Source: Tremella fuciformis
Lineage: Eukaryota > Basidiomycota > Tremellomycetes > Tremellales > Tremellaceae
Direction of reading: 5' to 3'
Assembly: GCA_032768795.1 (NCBI GenBank)
Contig: CP136496.1
Coordinates: 1,054,001-1,118,000, forward strand
DNA length: 64,000 bases
In this document: positions 11,498-22,868 of the stretch, piece after piece
How the letters are laid out: the number at the start of each line of letters is the position of its first letter
How positions within the stretch are numbered: the first letter of the stretch is position 1
Notes under the pieces: model-generated
Told to the model about the DNA's origin: nothing
Seen by the model: only the letters and a program-made list of their open reading frames with translations
Databases searched by the model: none
Translations under genes and position numbers: made by a program

Positions 11498-14418
11498 CTA
11501 TACGTCCTGAAGGTACTTGACTTTGACGTCTCTGCCTGCCAGGCCCTTGGCCGTGACGACCTGGGGGTCGCCGGGGAACAGGTCAATGGCCTGGTCGGAC
11601 CACTGGACTGCGTCGCCGTCGACGTCGAGGATGATGCCCTTGGCTGGCGTAGCGCAGGTAAGCGTCACCTCTTCGCCATTCACTTTGATCTCGAGGGAGG
11701 GATCCGGGAGCTGGAGGTATTTGTACGGTTCGGGCCAGTTTGAGGACCGCGCTATGAGCTCTTGGCCGTCTCTCACAATTGCGTGTACCACGATTGGTCG
11801 TGCAGACTCGGCGCGGCTCTTGCGAATAGGCTGCCCAGGTACATCGCCAGCCCATACCTCGGTTGACTGGTTTGGAAGGAGGGAGACGTCAAAGGTGCGC
11901 CGATCCAAGAGACCATCCTTCAAGTCCCACGACTGCAACTCGACTTGAACTGCGCGAGTGGACAGAGTCGAGTTGCACGCCCAAAGCTGTAAGTTGTCGT
12001 GTATTTCGATAAAGCTGTCGGTGAGGTCGTCGAGAGGCGTTTCCGAGGTTTTGCGAGACATCTGCGGTCAGCTCTGATCGGGTCATTTGACTCACAGAGA
12101 CGACGATGGGCCTGAGCTCTCTGGAGATGGCGAAAAAGGCTGGCTTGGGCCTCAGGTAGTAATCGGCTATGGCCCACGAGACGCATGGCCAGCAGTCGTT
12201 GAGCTGCCAGACCAGTGCACCAGAGGTGTACTCTTTTCCGGGACCTTTCCAATTGCGCCTCCATACGCGATACGCTGCTGCGAGACATTCCGCCTGCATC
12301 AGCTGGGTGATGTAGGTGTAGCCGGGCATGTCAAAGGTGTGGCGAAAGTTCTCGACGAGGTATGTCTCGATACGGCGTTCAAAGCCAGTCTGCGCTCAGC
12401 GAGGAAAGTCTGATGCTCATGACGCCTACGGCCTTGTTGTGCTGTACCGAGATCTTGGACTGGGGATACAGCTGCTCTTTGCGGTCCGTCCAGTGATCGA
12501 TGGTCCTGGCATCTGGGTACCCCTGCATGCCAAACTCACTGCCATGAGCACAATCGTTATTTGCCACTCACGAGACGAAGCGGCCCGCGAGCTGATCCCA
12601 GTTGGACCAAGGCTCTTGTGTCCCGTGCCACACGTTCCATTGGTGGATGTCTCCCACTGTCGTATCGGCAGTGCTTTTGCCTCCGTAAGGAGACGAGCGC
12701 CAGTAGAAGATGTTGGAGTTTTCCTTGACGACTTGAGGCAGCAGTATCTCGTAGATGTATCGCCTGACTTGAGCTTCATCCCGCTGCCTACACTCACGCC
12801 GGGAATCCCGTGTTCTCGTAATGACCAGACTCGTCGGAATAGTCGATCACGCCTGAGATCTCTGCGACTGCATAGTCCTCGTTGTTGCCCGCAAACAGCA
12901 CCACACAAGGGTGGTTGCGCAAGCGCTTGACAACTTGCTCGGCTTCGGCCTTGACGTTGTCGTTGAAGGTAGAGTAGGCGGGGTACTGCCATGAGCGACA
13001 CCCACTGACTGAGACTCACCAATCCGCACGCAAACATGAAGTCTTGCCAGACAAGGATGCCAAACTCGTCACAAGCGTCATACAGCGCCTCGTCTTCATA
13101 CACTCCTCCGCCCCAGATGCGCAGCATGTTCTGATTGCCCTCGGCCTTGATTCAGCAAAGTCTTACGCTTGGACCCACCATTAGACGTATCCAGCCGCGA
13201 TACCGCTCAGGCGTGATGCTAGTGAGAAAGCTATCTGCCGGGATCCAGCTGCTGCCTCCGCAGAAGATGGGTACGCCGTTGACTTCAAAGTAAAAGCTGG
13301 TGCCGTCTTGACCATCAAGCGGAGCTTGTATGACGTCGACGTGACGAAAGGCAACCTTGGCAGTGTGACTGGCAAGCTGAGTCCCGTTCTACTATCAGTG
13401 AGGCTCGCCTGCGATGATGTTGACACACCTGATCCAACAGCTGCGTCTTGAGCTCATACATAGGCTGTTTGCCGTAGCCTATGGGCCACCACGCCTCGAT
13501 GTTTTGCGACAGCTCCCAGTCGACCCCGGCATCGAGACCGACATCTTCTTCCTTGATCACGTCGTCGCCACGAACGAGACTATAACGAACCGAGCTGTTG
13601 TCGCTCGCGGGACTGACTGATGCACAGGCCTTCAGAGTGCCAGAGGTGAACTGAGGTCCTACGAGATCCGCATCGACGCGAACATCGACGAACCGGTAAT
13701 CATACATTTCGAGACGGATCGGGCGCCATGGACCGACACTGATGAACTTTGGTCCCTGTCTGTCAGCTTTGACCGAGTTGTGCAACGCTGCTCACCCAGT
13801 CCCAGCCCCAGTGGTATTGAGCCTTCCTCGAATACATCCGACACGCATCGCCGTTCCCTGATGATGAGCTTCAAACCTATCTGATCACTCACAGCATGTG
13901 TCCGGTCCGGCGTTGTCATGCTGGCGAGCCTTGGCTTCCAGCCATGCAGATCGGAATCGGAGCTGAAGGTCGTTGCTACCGACCCGCAGCTGGGCGCGGC
14001 ACGAGATGCGATGTGAGATGAACATATTGTCGGTCTGACCGAGGGCCACGCCGTTCTACTGTGAGCCGGACTCCTCTCGTCGACCTACCAAGGACACATC
14101 GCAGTAAGTATCGACTCCCTCCAATACGAGATCGGCATTGGTGCCAACCTCGTCGACGACAAAAGTGGTACGAAATTTCCAATCAGCCTCCCCAATCCCT
14201 ACTCATCAGACGTGGCCTGATACCCATCACTCACACTGCACGTCCCACTCGTTGAGCTCTTGAAATGGGTCAGGTATTTTGCCGGCCTTTTGCAACTCGA
14301 CATGCACGCAGGTCGGGAACGAGGCACACTCATTCCACTTCTCCTGCACGTCTTCAAAGTACTTTGAGGGGGTCTGGGTGAACTCCCAACCCTTGTCAAT
14401 CGTCAGTACGGTGCTCAT
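11498..14418 (-). CDS. Beta-mannosidase, glycoside hydrolase family 2
   Basis: Removes non-reducing beta-1,4-mannose from manno-oligosaccharides, probably intracellularly because no signal peptide is seen. Twelve exons: 14418-14235, 14198-14089, 14055-13893, 13857-13796, 13755-13429, 13388-13179, 13145-13020, 12985-12798, 12763-12572, 12538-12430, 12389-12096, 12061-11498. They give 842 residues, the usual size for fungal type B enzymes. Introns are 33-40 nt. Family blocks in order: FPTCVHVELQKAGKIPDPF, WGWDWGPKFISVGPWRPI, NGVPIFCGGSSWIPADSF, MLRIWGGGVYEDEALYD, WQDFMFACG. The acid/base Glu is in AGNNEDY (residue 430) and the nucleophile in SEFGMQGYP (residue 522). All key residues are present, so the enzyme should be active. 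Confidence 0.94.
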
Positions 14419-14593
14419 CGCGCAGAGGTAGTTGAGAAGCAATCAACAGATCGTCGGCCCTTATAGCCGGTAGGGGTAGGGTGGGGGAGGTGGGGCTACA
14501 TGCTATGCTACATGCCTAGATGTCGACTCGCTCCCGGAGGGGAGCGAGATCGTATAACGTCGCTGCCGAAGTCGCTCCCTCCCTGCAACTAGT

Positions 14594-15073
14594 TCAGACC
14601 CGCCTGCCTTTCGGTGATTGCGATAGATCCTCTGCCCAGACGATCTTTTCCTGTAGACCCGCGTCCTGACAGTCAGCCTAGCAACGGAGAAGAGGGAGAT
14701 ATCGACCGCAAGAGTGGTTCTCAAACCTCCTCCCCCCTCCCGCTGAGCCCTGACAGCGTCTACCTTCTTCTTGAGGTCCGGCGACAACGACTATCGGTCA
14801 GACCGATCGCGACTCCTGAACCCCACCTCATAGAACTTTTCCTCGGATGGCGTTGACCCTAAGCATTAGCCTGAGAGCCCAATAGCCATACAGACTCACA
14901 CTTCATGATGCCCCATCCTCCCACCATGACTCGCTCGTCAGCCTTGACGTCGATCGGGTATTTCCCTACCCACTCGCCGTGGTGAAGAATATGAACCTAT
15001 TCCTCGTCAGGCCCCCACGTCAATGTCTCAATGCCTGATACACTCACCGTCCCCACAAGAATTGTCCCGACAT
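14594..15073 (-). CDS. CBP4: Cbp4-like mitochondrial complex III assembly factor
   Basis: Cbp4 is a small inner-membrane protein that stabilises newly made cytochrome b during bc1 complex assembly. Six tiny exons join in phase: 15073-15048, 14996-14974, 14929-14900, 14858-14827, 14790-14707, 14665-14594, giving 88 residues. The product starts MSGQFLWGRFIFFTTAIMVGG, a single membrane segment (about residues 9-25). The family signature follows: MKWSTPSEEKFYESLSPDLKKK, split here between exons, corresponding to the yeast FKYTTPT...LSPELR region. The last intron has a weak donor (GTCGAT), so the final 23 residues (ending KGRRV) are less certain. This gene is easily missed because no exon exceeds 84 nt. 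Tandem with, and 175 bp upstream of, the beta-mannosidase. Confidence 0.8.
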
Positions 15074-15638
15074 CTTGCTTTTCAGTCGTATGTATGCGCC
15101 TACGGACGACGCTGAGATGTACAGAGTGACTATCCATGCATAACGGGACGAGGTGGAGGCGGGTGGCGCCGCCGTCCTCGTCCTAACGGCAGTGTGTGTG
15201 TGGCACCAAAGATCGCGCGTGTGGCGGTCCTCCCACTCCATTGACGGATTTCTTCGACGGTTCTGGACTGAATCTGGACGCCGCACTTACCTGAACAGCC
15301 CAGAGTCGGCTCGTACACGAGGCATGAAGGTCCTGGACAGCTTTCCTTGCAGAACAATGCCGCGAGGCGCGTCGCGGACGCAGAAACACACACACACGGC
15401 CCTGCTCTTCTCTTCTCTTCCCTCTCGAGCTTCCTTCCTCCTTTCCGGCTCTCCACTACATATCCTGCTAGACAACGACTCTGCATAGCTTGCGCTCTCG
15501 CTCACATAGGCAAGACCATCGTCCAACGGGCAAGAAACAGCCCAGGCACGTGACCTCTGCAGGGCAACAAAACCCTCCGACCGGAAAAAAGGTGCGCTCC
15601 CTGGACTCCGACATACTCGCAGCCAGAGAACACGGCGA
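15074..15638. other. Gene-poor spacer upstream of CBP4
   Basis: Contains the expected CBP4 promoter and a pyrimidine-rich stretch near 15400-15450. Open frames here overlap each other in several frames and show no family resemblance. I see no gene. Confidence 0.4.
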
Positions 15639-15722
15639 AGCCCTCGGCGGGACTCGAACCCGCAATCGTTCGATAGCCAGAAGCTAAGAGTCGAACGCGA
15701 TAGCCGATTTCGCCACGAAGGC
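15639..15722 (-). tRNA. tRNA-Lys (anticodon CTT) with short intron
   Basis: A full cloverleaf folds on the minus strand. Acceptor stem GCCTTCG (15722-15716) pairs with CGAGGGC (15646-15640) with one G-U. D stem is GCGA/TCGC with GG in the loop. Anticodon stem is TTCGA/TCGAA, and the T arm is GCGGG-TTCGAGT-CCCGC (15663-15647). The anticodon CTT is at 15688-15686, preceded by T33 and followed by A37. A canonical-position intron of about 10 nt (15684-15675) interrupts the anticodon loop after position 37. The CCA end is not encoded. The discriminator base would be T, which is unusual. Confidence 0.9.
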
Positions 15723-16671
15723 TTGTTCATGGAAGCTCCACTTTGGTTTCATATATGTAGGGACGGAAGTTTAGTCTAACGAGCTCCACAGGGGAGATTT
15801 CGCATGTGCGAGCAACCCATCTTCTTGTGATTCGAGATCTTCCGTGAGCTTCCTGGTCTTGGAAATATGGGGTCATGATGTCGACGGGCTCACAAAGGAT
15901 TGTCAGTGGGGGCCGAAGTCGAGGAAGGCAAATTATTTCTTTTTGAGGAGGACGACCCCTACGCTACGAATAGCAGCAGCTCCCGCGCACACGTATTCCC
16001 AGTGGCAATGCCCTCAGCTGGTCGTATAAGTTGAAAAGTAAGCATGCTGAACATGGAACTCGAGGCGGTACCCCACCTCGGTCACTCGGTCCTCTGCCCT
16101 CTCGAATGCTTGCCTCGGCTTGGCGGCGTAGCAACGTCGTAGAGTGGGTCTTCACGCTTCTAGAGCGTATGGAGTCGTTCGGACACCGTCGATGAAGTAC
16201 AATGTTTCGCGCGCGGGTCGCTCGGGGGGGGGGGCAAGTGTGTATGATTGTCGTCCTGTGACATCTGGTCTGCGCACGAAGGACAGATGACATTGTGGCG
16301 GTGAGGCAGTGTGGCACATGAACTTCCCTCCGTCTGTGATCCGCCCGGACGCACGCACGTCGCCACGCTCTTGATACCTTTGGGGAGCTAGTCACCTGCG
16401 ACAGTGCCTGTGGCGGGCCACACGAGCTCCTTGGTGAATCCTGGAAGTCATTGCCGGTCATGGGATAGATTAAAAGGGGTCCGCTGATCTTTCTACATGC
16501 ATGAAACTCGCCCGCCCGGAGCAAGGGGGGAGGTGGGGACGGCGAGGGTAGTGAACGATTTGACGAGGACATCGCGAGCATGCAAGTATTTGTGACAGCA
16601 CTCCATCACCTCGATTGTTGAGTCCAATAGTCTAACATTCGCCCCACTCATAGTCTGCTGCTACCGTCAAC
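15723..16671. other. Spacer with one degenerate gene fragment, otherwise no gene seen
   Basis: The only interpretable piece is the HAM1-like exon fragment at 16074-16186. A G-run (about 10 G at 16226-16236) and a second near 16526 are present. No coding model with sensible splice sites was found. Confidence 0.4.
16074..16186 (-). pseudogene. Diverged fragment of the HAM1-gene first exon
   Basis: Aligns to 22750-22870, the coding part of exon 1 of the HAM1-domain gene 6.7 kb downstream, in the same orientation. The shared core includes GGCGGCGTAGC.ACGTCGT and TTCACGCTTC; overall identity is roughly three quarters with small gaps. The position matching the start codon reads GTG rather than ATG, and the gaps break the frame. 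No other part of that gene is found nearby. Confidence 0.65.
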
Positions 16672-19600
16672 ATGCCGAAGTCTCAAAGCGACAAAGGCAA
16701 GAAAGGCAAGGTTTCCGGACAGAACGCGGGAGTAGGTAGCGATTGCGTCAGCCGCTCTACGCTCAAGACAGACACTATCCCCTTGGTTAAGCCGCTTCAA
16801 AGTGAAGCGCGAGGCGCCAGAGTCGCCAGATGATGGTCGACTGCAACATAAGAGGAGTAGAAGGGACATTGCTGGCTCCTCGCGATTGTCACCGCCGGCC
16901 GCGCGTCAAGATCCGGCTTTAGGAATTGGCTTTCCCCCGCGCCCCGTGACACCGGTTGGGAGGATCAAGGCCTCGATCACTGTAGGTACAAGTTCCGAGA
17001 GGCACATGATATCGTTGAGCATACAGTCTATTACTGAAGGGATAAGACGACTGACACCCACGGCGTCCGGAAACAAGGGTGGCTCTTTCCACTCGCCAAT
17101 CGTACGTGTTCGACAAAAGATGTATTCTGAAGAGCAGGCAATCGGGTCCAGTTCGTCTCCTGATGACGCTCCGAGCCCGTCTCTACCCCTTCCCCCCAGT
17201 TTCCTACAAGAAGGGCCATCTCGACATTCTACGTGGTCGGGGTTCCTCGCGCCTGGAAGACTAGGGGTCGGTGGCTCCAGACCTCGTCCAGACAGCTTTG
17301 TTGCAGGGCATACACTTCTGGAGCCTTCATCATCTCCTCCGTCAAGCTCGCATATCGCTGCAAACCAGACAGCCGGGCGGAGTGTATCTCCCAATCCTTT
17401 CATCCGCATCACTTCGGCAGAGGAGGCAGATAGTGAGAAACAATCCTTCGAGTGGAGACGGCGCTGAGCTTGGAAGTGGACATGGACATAGATCTCCCTA
17501 CAGACGTCAAAACTCACGCAGAAGCAATCCCTGTAAGCGAACAGGAGGCGTTCCGCAAAGACATAGATAGCTTGACAAGTAAGTGCGAGATTGTCTGTGG
17601 GTGTTCATGGCCAGGGACTATTGCCAACGCGAGCACTCCAGGCTCATTCATGTCCATGCTCAAGTCCGCATTCAAGAATGACGTGTCTTCAGAGCAGATA
17701 GACTACTGGTGGCGTAGCATCCAGGCTCACGTTCCTCTCGCCTCCGAGCTTTTGGACACGAGAAACAAGTCTGAGGAGAGGCGAGCAAGACTCGTCGATT
17801 GTGCGTCAAGGGGAGGACTTCCTGATTGGGGATACGCGATGTGGGCTGAGAAGTCCACTTGTTTCCTGTTCTCATTTCCAGGCCATCAGGAGCGGCCACT
17901 TCGCGCCTGGTCTATCGATGGGCGTGGAGCCCTTCTGTCCCTGGGAGGGCTCCAGCGGATACTATCCTGACGGATTGCATACGTACCCCTCAGAAGGTCC
18001 TCGAGAAAGGGCTGCATCCTGGGGCTAAAATGGTGAGACCAGCATGCCAGGCTATACATGCTCAACCACAGCCTTATATCTATGACGTGGTTGAAACCCG
18101 TCTTAATGCGGCAAACGGCCACACCCTTCCTAAATGGTTCCAACATCCAGGATCAATGGCAATTCATTTGTATCGAGGTACGCCGATCCCAGAAGATCTC
18201 ACGGCCACTATCGAGTCTCTTGAATTGTCCCGATCCCACGACAAGTCGATATTGCTCGACATGGCTGTTCCACGGCTGATACTGTCGATGGGGTCTTTCG
18301 CTCGAAGTGCGAGAGAGTTTTTCCTCGACTCCCTGCCAAAGCAGGCTCGAGTCATAAGGAGAGACATGCTCCTTCGCATTCCCGGTCTAGAGCTGCTGAA
18401 TACGGCTCCCTTCACCCACCGCATCAGGACGGCTATGGTCTTTTCCCAAGGTGCCCTGATTCACGTGCACTTAGACCAAAGCCATTTGAGCATGTCAAAC
18501 TACCCCAGGCCTCTAACGTTGGACAGGTTCGCCGAAGGTGTCGTTCAGGTGATGCTCAATAGCCTTATGTCGCCTGTCACTGAGACCAGGATGTCACTAC
18601 AAACTGGATGGTGGCCTTTGCGGGTCAGCAGGTCCCTCGAAATGAGGTGGTGAAGTTTGCGCTAGAATCGTTCCCCGGAACAGCAGATGAAATGAGTCGT
18701 GACGATGCTTCCCACCGACAATTCCAGCGAGGACGAAACGCATTTGTCTTGGCCGGCACCGCCGATGATGTGAAACGAGCGAATCTCCCTCCAGGAATGG
18801 ACCGGTTCGTTGAAAACAACGGGCTAGCTGAAGTCCCCGACACAGATCCCGAGGATGATAGACCATACTGCAGTCGTATCTTGTCAGCGTATCAGATAGG
18901 CCTCAAGCGTAGGAGTAAGCTGAGCAGCTAGCGCGGGGGAGCAGGACTGACTTTTTGCAGAGGGCAAGGTCGCGCTCAGTACCGCCGCGCGAAAATCTGT
19001 CGAGACCTGTGAGTCATGAATCAGTACTAGGCCTGCTGACCTGGTAGTAAGGTCTGTTCCGGGACGAAGTGATGCTATCGCGCTGAACAGATCCTTACGA
19101 GGTATGTGGACAAAACCGAAATGACTTCCAATCTCGCGCACCTGTTTCCCCAATCCTGGAAGGGCGATGTTGCGCGGTGGTACGCGGAGGACACGCCCTC
19201 CTTCGATTGGGCGGGTCATGTCGTGGGGAGAGGAGGAGCAAGAGGCGATACTCTGGGGATGGAGTGTATTTTGACATCAGGCGCGCCTCGATTGCTAGGA
19301 GAAGAGGAGCCCGCCAAATTCACCGACGCAGAGGCGGCACGCATTCGAGAGATCCAGGCAGAGGTTTCCGCGTCATCTTTTCAGATTGGTGGGTATTTGC
19401 TGGAACGGAGGCAAGGCTGACTTGTAAGCCCTAGGAAGGGTCAAAAAAACCCCTGGTATGTCGACGGAGGATATCGAGGGTATAGCGAGACGGATGGCGG
19501 GTCACAACAAGTCTGGAAGGGCCCGCATATTCTTCACAATCTGGGCAGACGGACTCGCGACGATGCGCGTCATTGAGGCGATGCTGGACGACCATGTTAG

Positions 19601-20240
19601 CCACGGCGTTGTGACCGGTAGAAAGGGTCAGGTCGTTGAGGGGCACCAGTTGTCCAGCATGTGTCGTACGTTTCGTATGACAACATCTCCAGAACTGACC
19701 CTCAGGCGCTTGGCCGGACAAGACACGCCCTCCGCCAGCCCCGCTTAGAGGATCGACCGAAGTATGGCATTGCTCATGCGCGCTACTCCCTCGGCTCGCC
19801 CTCTAGGCTGACCATCAGGTGAAGATGTGTTTTTTGTTAAAAAAACCGTTCGAGATCGTCATGACCGGGTATACGTCCAGCTCAAAGACGTGTGTCTCAT
19901 CTGCGGCGAGCGCATCGGCCTGAACAACTCTCGCTGTCAACCGGTGCAGCCAGGAGTTGGCCTCGTCACGGGCGCAAATTGGGACATCCTCGCTCGCGGC
20001 AGTGGAAAGCTCGTGAACGGCTATCGATGGTCACTACACGAGACGGACACATCCACCTTTGTTGACTATCCGGGTTGTCCTCGCCCTCCCGCGCGGAAAG
20101 GGTATGAGTTGGCTCCCAGAGCTCACGCGGTCATCCCAAACAAGTTCAGGACACAGTCGCAGACCGTCCGGGCGAGAAGATCAGAGGACTCGTTACAAGT
20201 ATTAGCCGGATTGGATGGAGTGGATGAAATAGACGGGTGA
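16672..20240 (+). CDS. Uncharacterised multi-exon protein
   Basis: I do not recognise a family. The start ATG 16672 begins a basic N-terminus (MPKSQSDKGKKGKVSGQNAG), then intron 16732-16771. Exons can be chained in phase through a Ser/Pro-rich low-complexity region (to about 17410), an acidic DMDMDIDLPTD stretch, a helical block (SFMSMLKSAFKNDVSSEQID, near 17650-17780) and a longer folded-looking region (HPGSMAIHLYRGTPIPEDL ... LPKQARVIRRDMLL, 18140-18580). C-terminal exons carry EEEPAKFTDAEAARIREI, IFFTIWADGLATM and a Cys motif CLICGERIGLNNSRC. The stop is at 20238-20240. Two late introns (near 18570 and 19755-19820) are ambiguous, so the final joins need transcript data. One intron (19102-19280) is five times longer than its neighbours because it holds a BNA6 exon fragment. 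It may alternatively be two genes. Confidence 0.55.
19115..19258 (+). pseudogene. BNA6 exon-1 fragment inside an intron of the uncharacterised gene
   Basis: Bases 19115-19258 match 24940-25082, the start-codon region and nearly all of exon 1 of the quinolinate phosphoribosyltransferase gene, at roughly 88 percent identity. The first 35 or so codons are still readable (MTSNLAHLFPQSWKGDVARW...). One inserted base then shifts the frame relative to BNA6. The host exon boundaries (19101 donor side, 19281 acceptor side) join in phase without it, so the copy appears to be spliced out with the intron. Confidence 0.85.
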
Positions 20241-20383
20241 TGACTTCTACGTGCATAACATCAGACATTGACTTGAATTCGCCTCTCTGAGCGGAGTAGA
20301 GCTGGAACGATTGCTCTTCCACTGCTGTCAGAACGATATTGACGGAGAAATTCGAGCATGCGGGATGACCATATGTATCATGC

Positions 20384-22868
20384 CTACATGCCGAACGCGT
20401 CCGACCTCCAACCTTCAGTCTTCTCCTCGCGTCTCTTCTGCTCCTTTGCGCGAGCACTCAGCTCGTTGGCCTCGCTCTGGCTCTTGTCAGCGGCACTTTG
20501 ACCCGTCTTCTTGAACTGCTCTGCGGAACCGACGGCTCGATGCGCGGCAGCCTGCGCCTGCGCGGCTTTTGCTTTCAGCTTTTGTCGTTGAGAGTTGCGC
20601 AACGGGGCGGGCGGCTTGTTGGGGAATAGCTGAGGTCAGCCGAGCTTTACATCCGACTGCGTACCTCTTCATCCACTCCGATATGCAAGAGGTTTTCCCC
20701 GTGTCGGCCGTACTTGACGATGCCCTTGCCCTCGGCCTTGACCGGCCCATGTCTCTGTCGGGGAAAGATGCTGTCCGACACCACAGCAGTAACAAAGTTC
20801 TTAGCAGTGGGCTTTGCATTGGCAGCCGCGATCGCCCGTTGCTGGACCGCAAAGAGCTGGAAGTCTGCCGTGCGCAAGTACTCGGCGATCTGGCCCTCCA
20901 GAGCGTGTGCCAGGTTGCGCTTCACCAGGGCGCGGATCACTGGCGTGGCAAACCAAGAAGCAAACCAGTGTTGGTTCTTGTAGATACTAAAGTCGAACCC
21001 TGACATGTTTACCTCGACGTCCTTGACGGTGAAGAAGGTCTCCCGATCATCCTCGTCGGCGTTCTCCAAGGTGACGTCGAAAGAGATGCCCTTGGGGCCA
21101 AATTTGAGTGCAAGCAGACCGGCATCTTCGAACGGCATGAACCCCGTCTTCTTAGACAACCAAAAGGCAATGTTGTTCGCTTCAAAGTGCAAACCGTCGA
21201 CGCGGAGTCGGAACGTCGCGTCGTATTCGGACGCATAAGTCGCGTAGCCTTGGGTGAACCGAAGGTCATTGTGTTGAACCAGTCGGATATGATCAGGTAT
21301 GAATGAAGCGGACTGCAGGTTGAAGTCGTCAATGACGAGGTCGACGTCCTCTGATTTGAATTCTACGCGGGGAACCGGGATCTCCTTGACAAGACCTATG
21401 AGCCTGGGGACGATGACATCTGCAAAGTCCCGGTAGAGGCCTCTGCCTTCCACCTTTAGGCTGTTCAAGCCGATCTGACCGGCGGTGAGGAGGGTATTGG
21501 CCAGCGAGTCGATCGAATCGACCAGGCGATTGGTAGCCGTGTCGTTGACGATACCATTCACCACGCCTTCTAGCTGGGTCTGCAGCTCGGCGGCGTCCTT
21601 CTTCCATGTCGGGTTCTCGGCAATGAGTGACTGGCCATCGTCATAGAGCGAGTTTGCCTTGCGATAGGCTGCTCGCGACGCGACATAGCCCGGTTGATAC
21701 AACAACCTATCGACAAAAGCGTCGAGCTCTTTGAAGTAGGCAGAGAGCTTGTCGTCATTTTTGACATCCTCTGCCGCCTTGCGAGCGGCCGAGATCGCAT
21801 CGTCCAGAGGTTTGCCAGAAACCTTTTCCACAAACGCCTTCAGATCTCGTCCCGCCTGCTCTGCCTCGTCGCTGACGTCCGAGTCCTGTGCCGACTCTTC
21901 GGCAGCTTCTTGGGCCTTGTGGGCGTACTTTTTGAACAGATTGACAATGGCGGTCATTGCACGGCGGTACTCGGGATTCTGCTGCGCTTGGGTGATCACC
22001 TCTTGCAGCCGCTGGATCACCCGGTCTCGAGCCTCCTCGCCTTCAGGCAGCTTCTCGTCAAAGTACTCCTTGACCCGCTCGACCTCGTCCCAGATATTCT
22101 CTCTGACCTCGCCCTGAAGCTTGCCACTCTGCAATCCTTTAGACGTCTGTTTGCCCTTCTTCTGCACGGCGCCAAAGTCCACTCCGTCCTTTCTCTCCTT
22201 CTCGGTCGGACGGGCTGAGTCCGCCGCCTGCTTGGCAGTGTCGGCGGCCGCAGAGGCGGCGTCCGCAAAGATGTCTCTGGTCAGGAGTATCACCTCTGAC
22301 CCGAGTTGCCTAAACGCATCGTTCGTCGCGATCAAAGACGCGATGGTCCGTGCCGACTCGATCGCGCGCTGCGCATCCTTGTTCAGCTCTTTGCGGGACG
22401 GGGGTGAGCCCGACACGTCCACGTCGACATCTGTGGTGGCCGCGTTGTACTGCTGTCAGCCCGGTCCCCGGACCCGACTCACGAAAAAGTTCTGAATCAA
22501 GTCGTCGTCGTTCTTCTCCTCGCCCCAAGCCTTTGCAGCGGCCAATACTCCCTTGACGCCCTCGAGCACGCGCTGCCCCTCGCCGCCCAGCCGCGCGGTC
22601 CGCGAGTTCGGTCCGCCGCCCACGCTCAGAGTGTCAGAGTTGATGACCACGTCGAGCATCTTGGAGATCTGCTTCTGTGACCTGGACCTCAGTGCTGCAT
22701 CTCGCACGTGTATACATACGGGAGCTTGCCAGCAGCCAAGGCGCCGCCTGCCTCGGCCACCTTGATCCTCTGTCCTTTCGATGGCATGTTCGCCTCGACT
22801 CCGCGGCGTAGCGACGTCGTGGAGGGACCGTTCACGCTTCCAGAGAGGAGTGGCTGTCGCTCGGACAT
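20384..22868 (-). CDS. HAM1-domain protein (HAM1_N plus HAM1-like C-terminal)
   Basis: Four exons: 22868-22716, 22674-22483, 22452-20665, 20629-20384 (792 residues); introns are 30-41 nt. The N-terminus MSERQPLLSGSVNG leads into GKLPYKQISKMLDVVINSD. A long charged helical region follows (residues about 110-400), then a region rich in beta-strand patterns (VPRVEFKSEDVDLVIDDF, YDATFRLRVDGLHFEANNIAFW, KGISFDVTLENAD). That late part looks like the HAM1-like C-terminal domain, which is related to tubular lipid-binding folds. The tail is Ala/Gln/Lys-rich coiled coil. Family members are linked to hyphal anastomosis in filamentous fungi; a membrane-lipid role is inference. No signal peptide is seen. 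Exon 1 has a decayed partial copy at 16.1 kb. Confidence 0.8.

Noticed and set aside
15964..16581. 205-codon minus-strand ORF
   Set aside because: Low-complexity Ser/Pro/Arg composition, no conserved block, and it overlaps the decayed HAM1 fragment.
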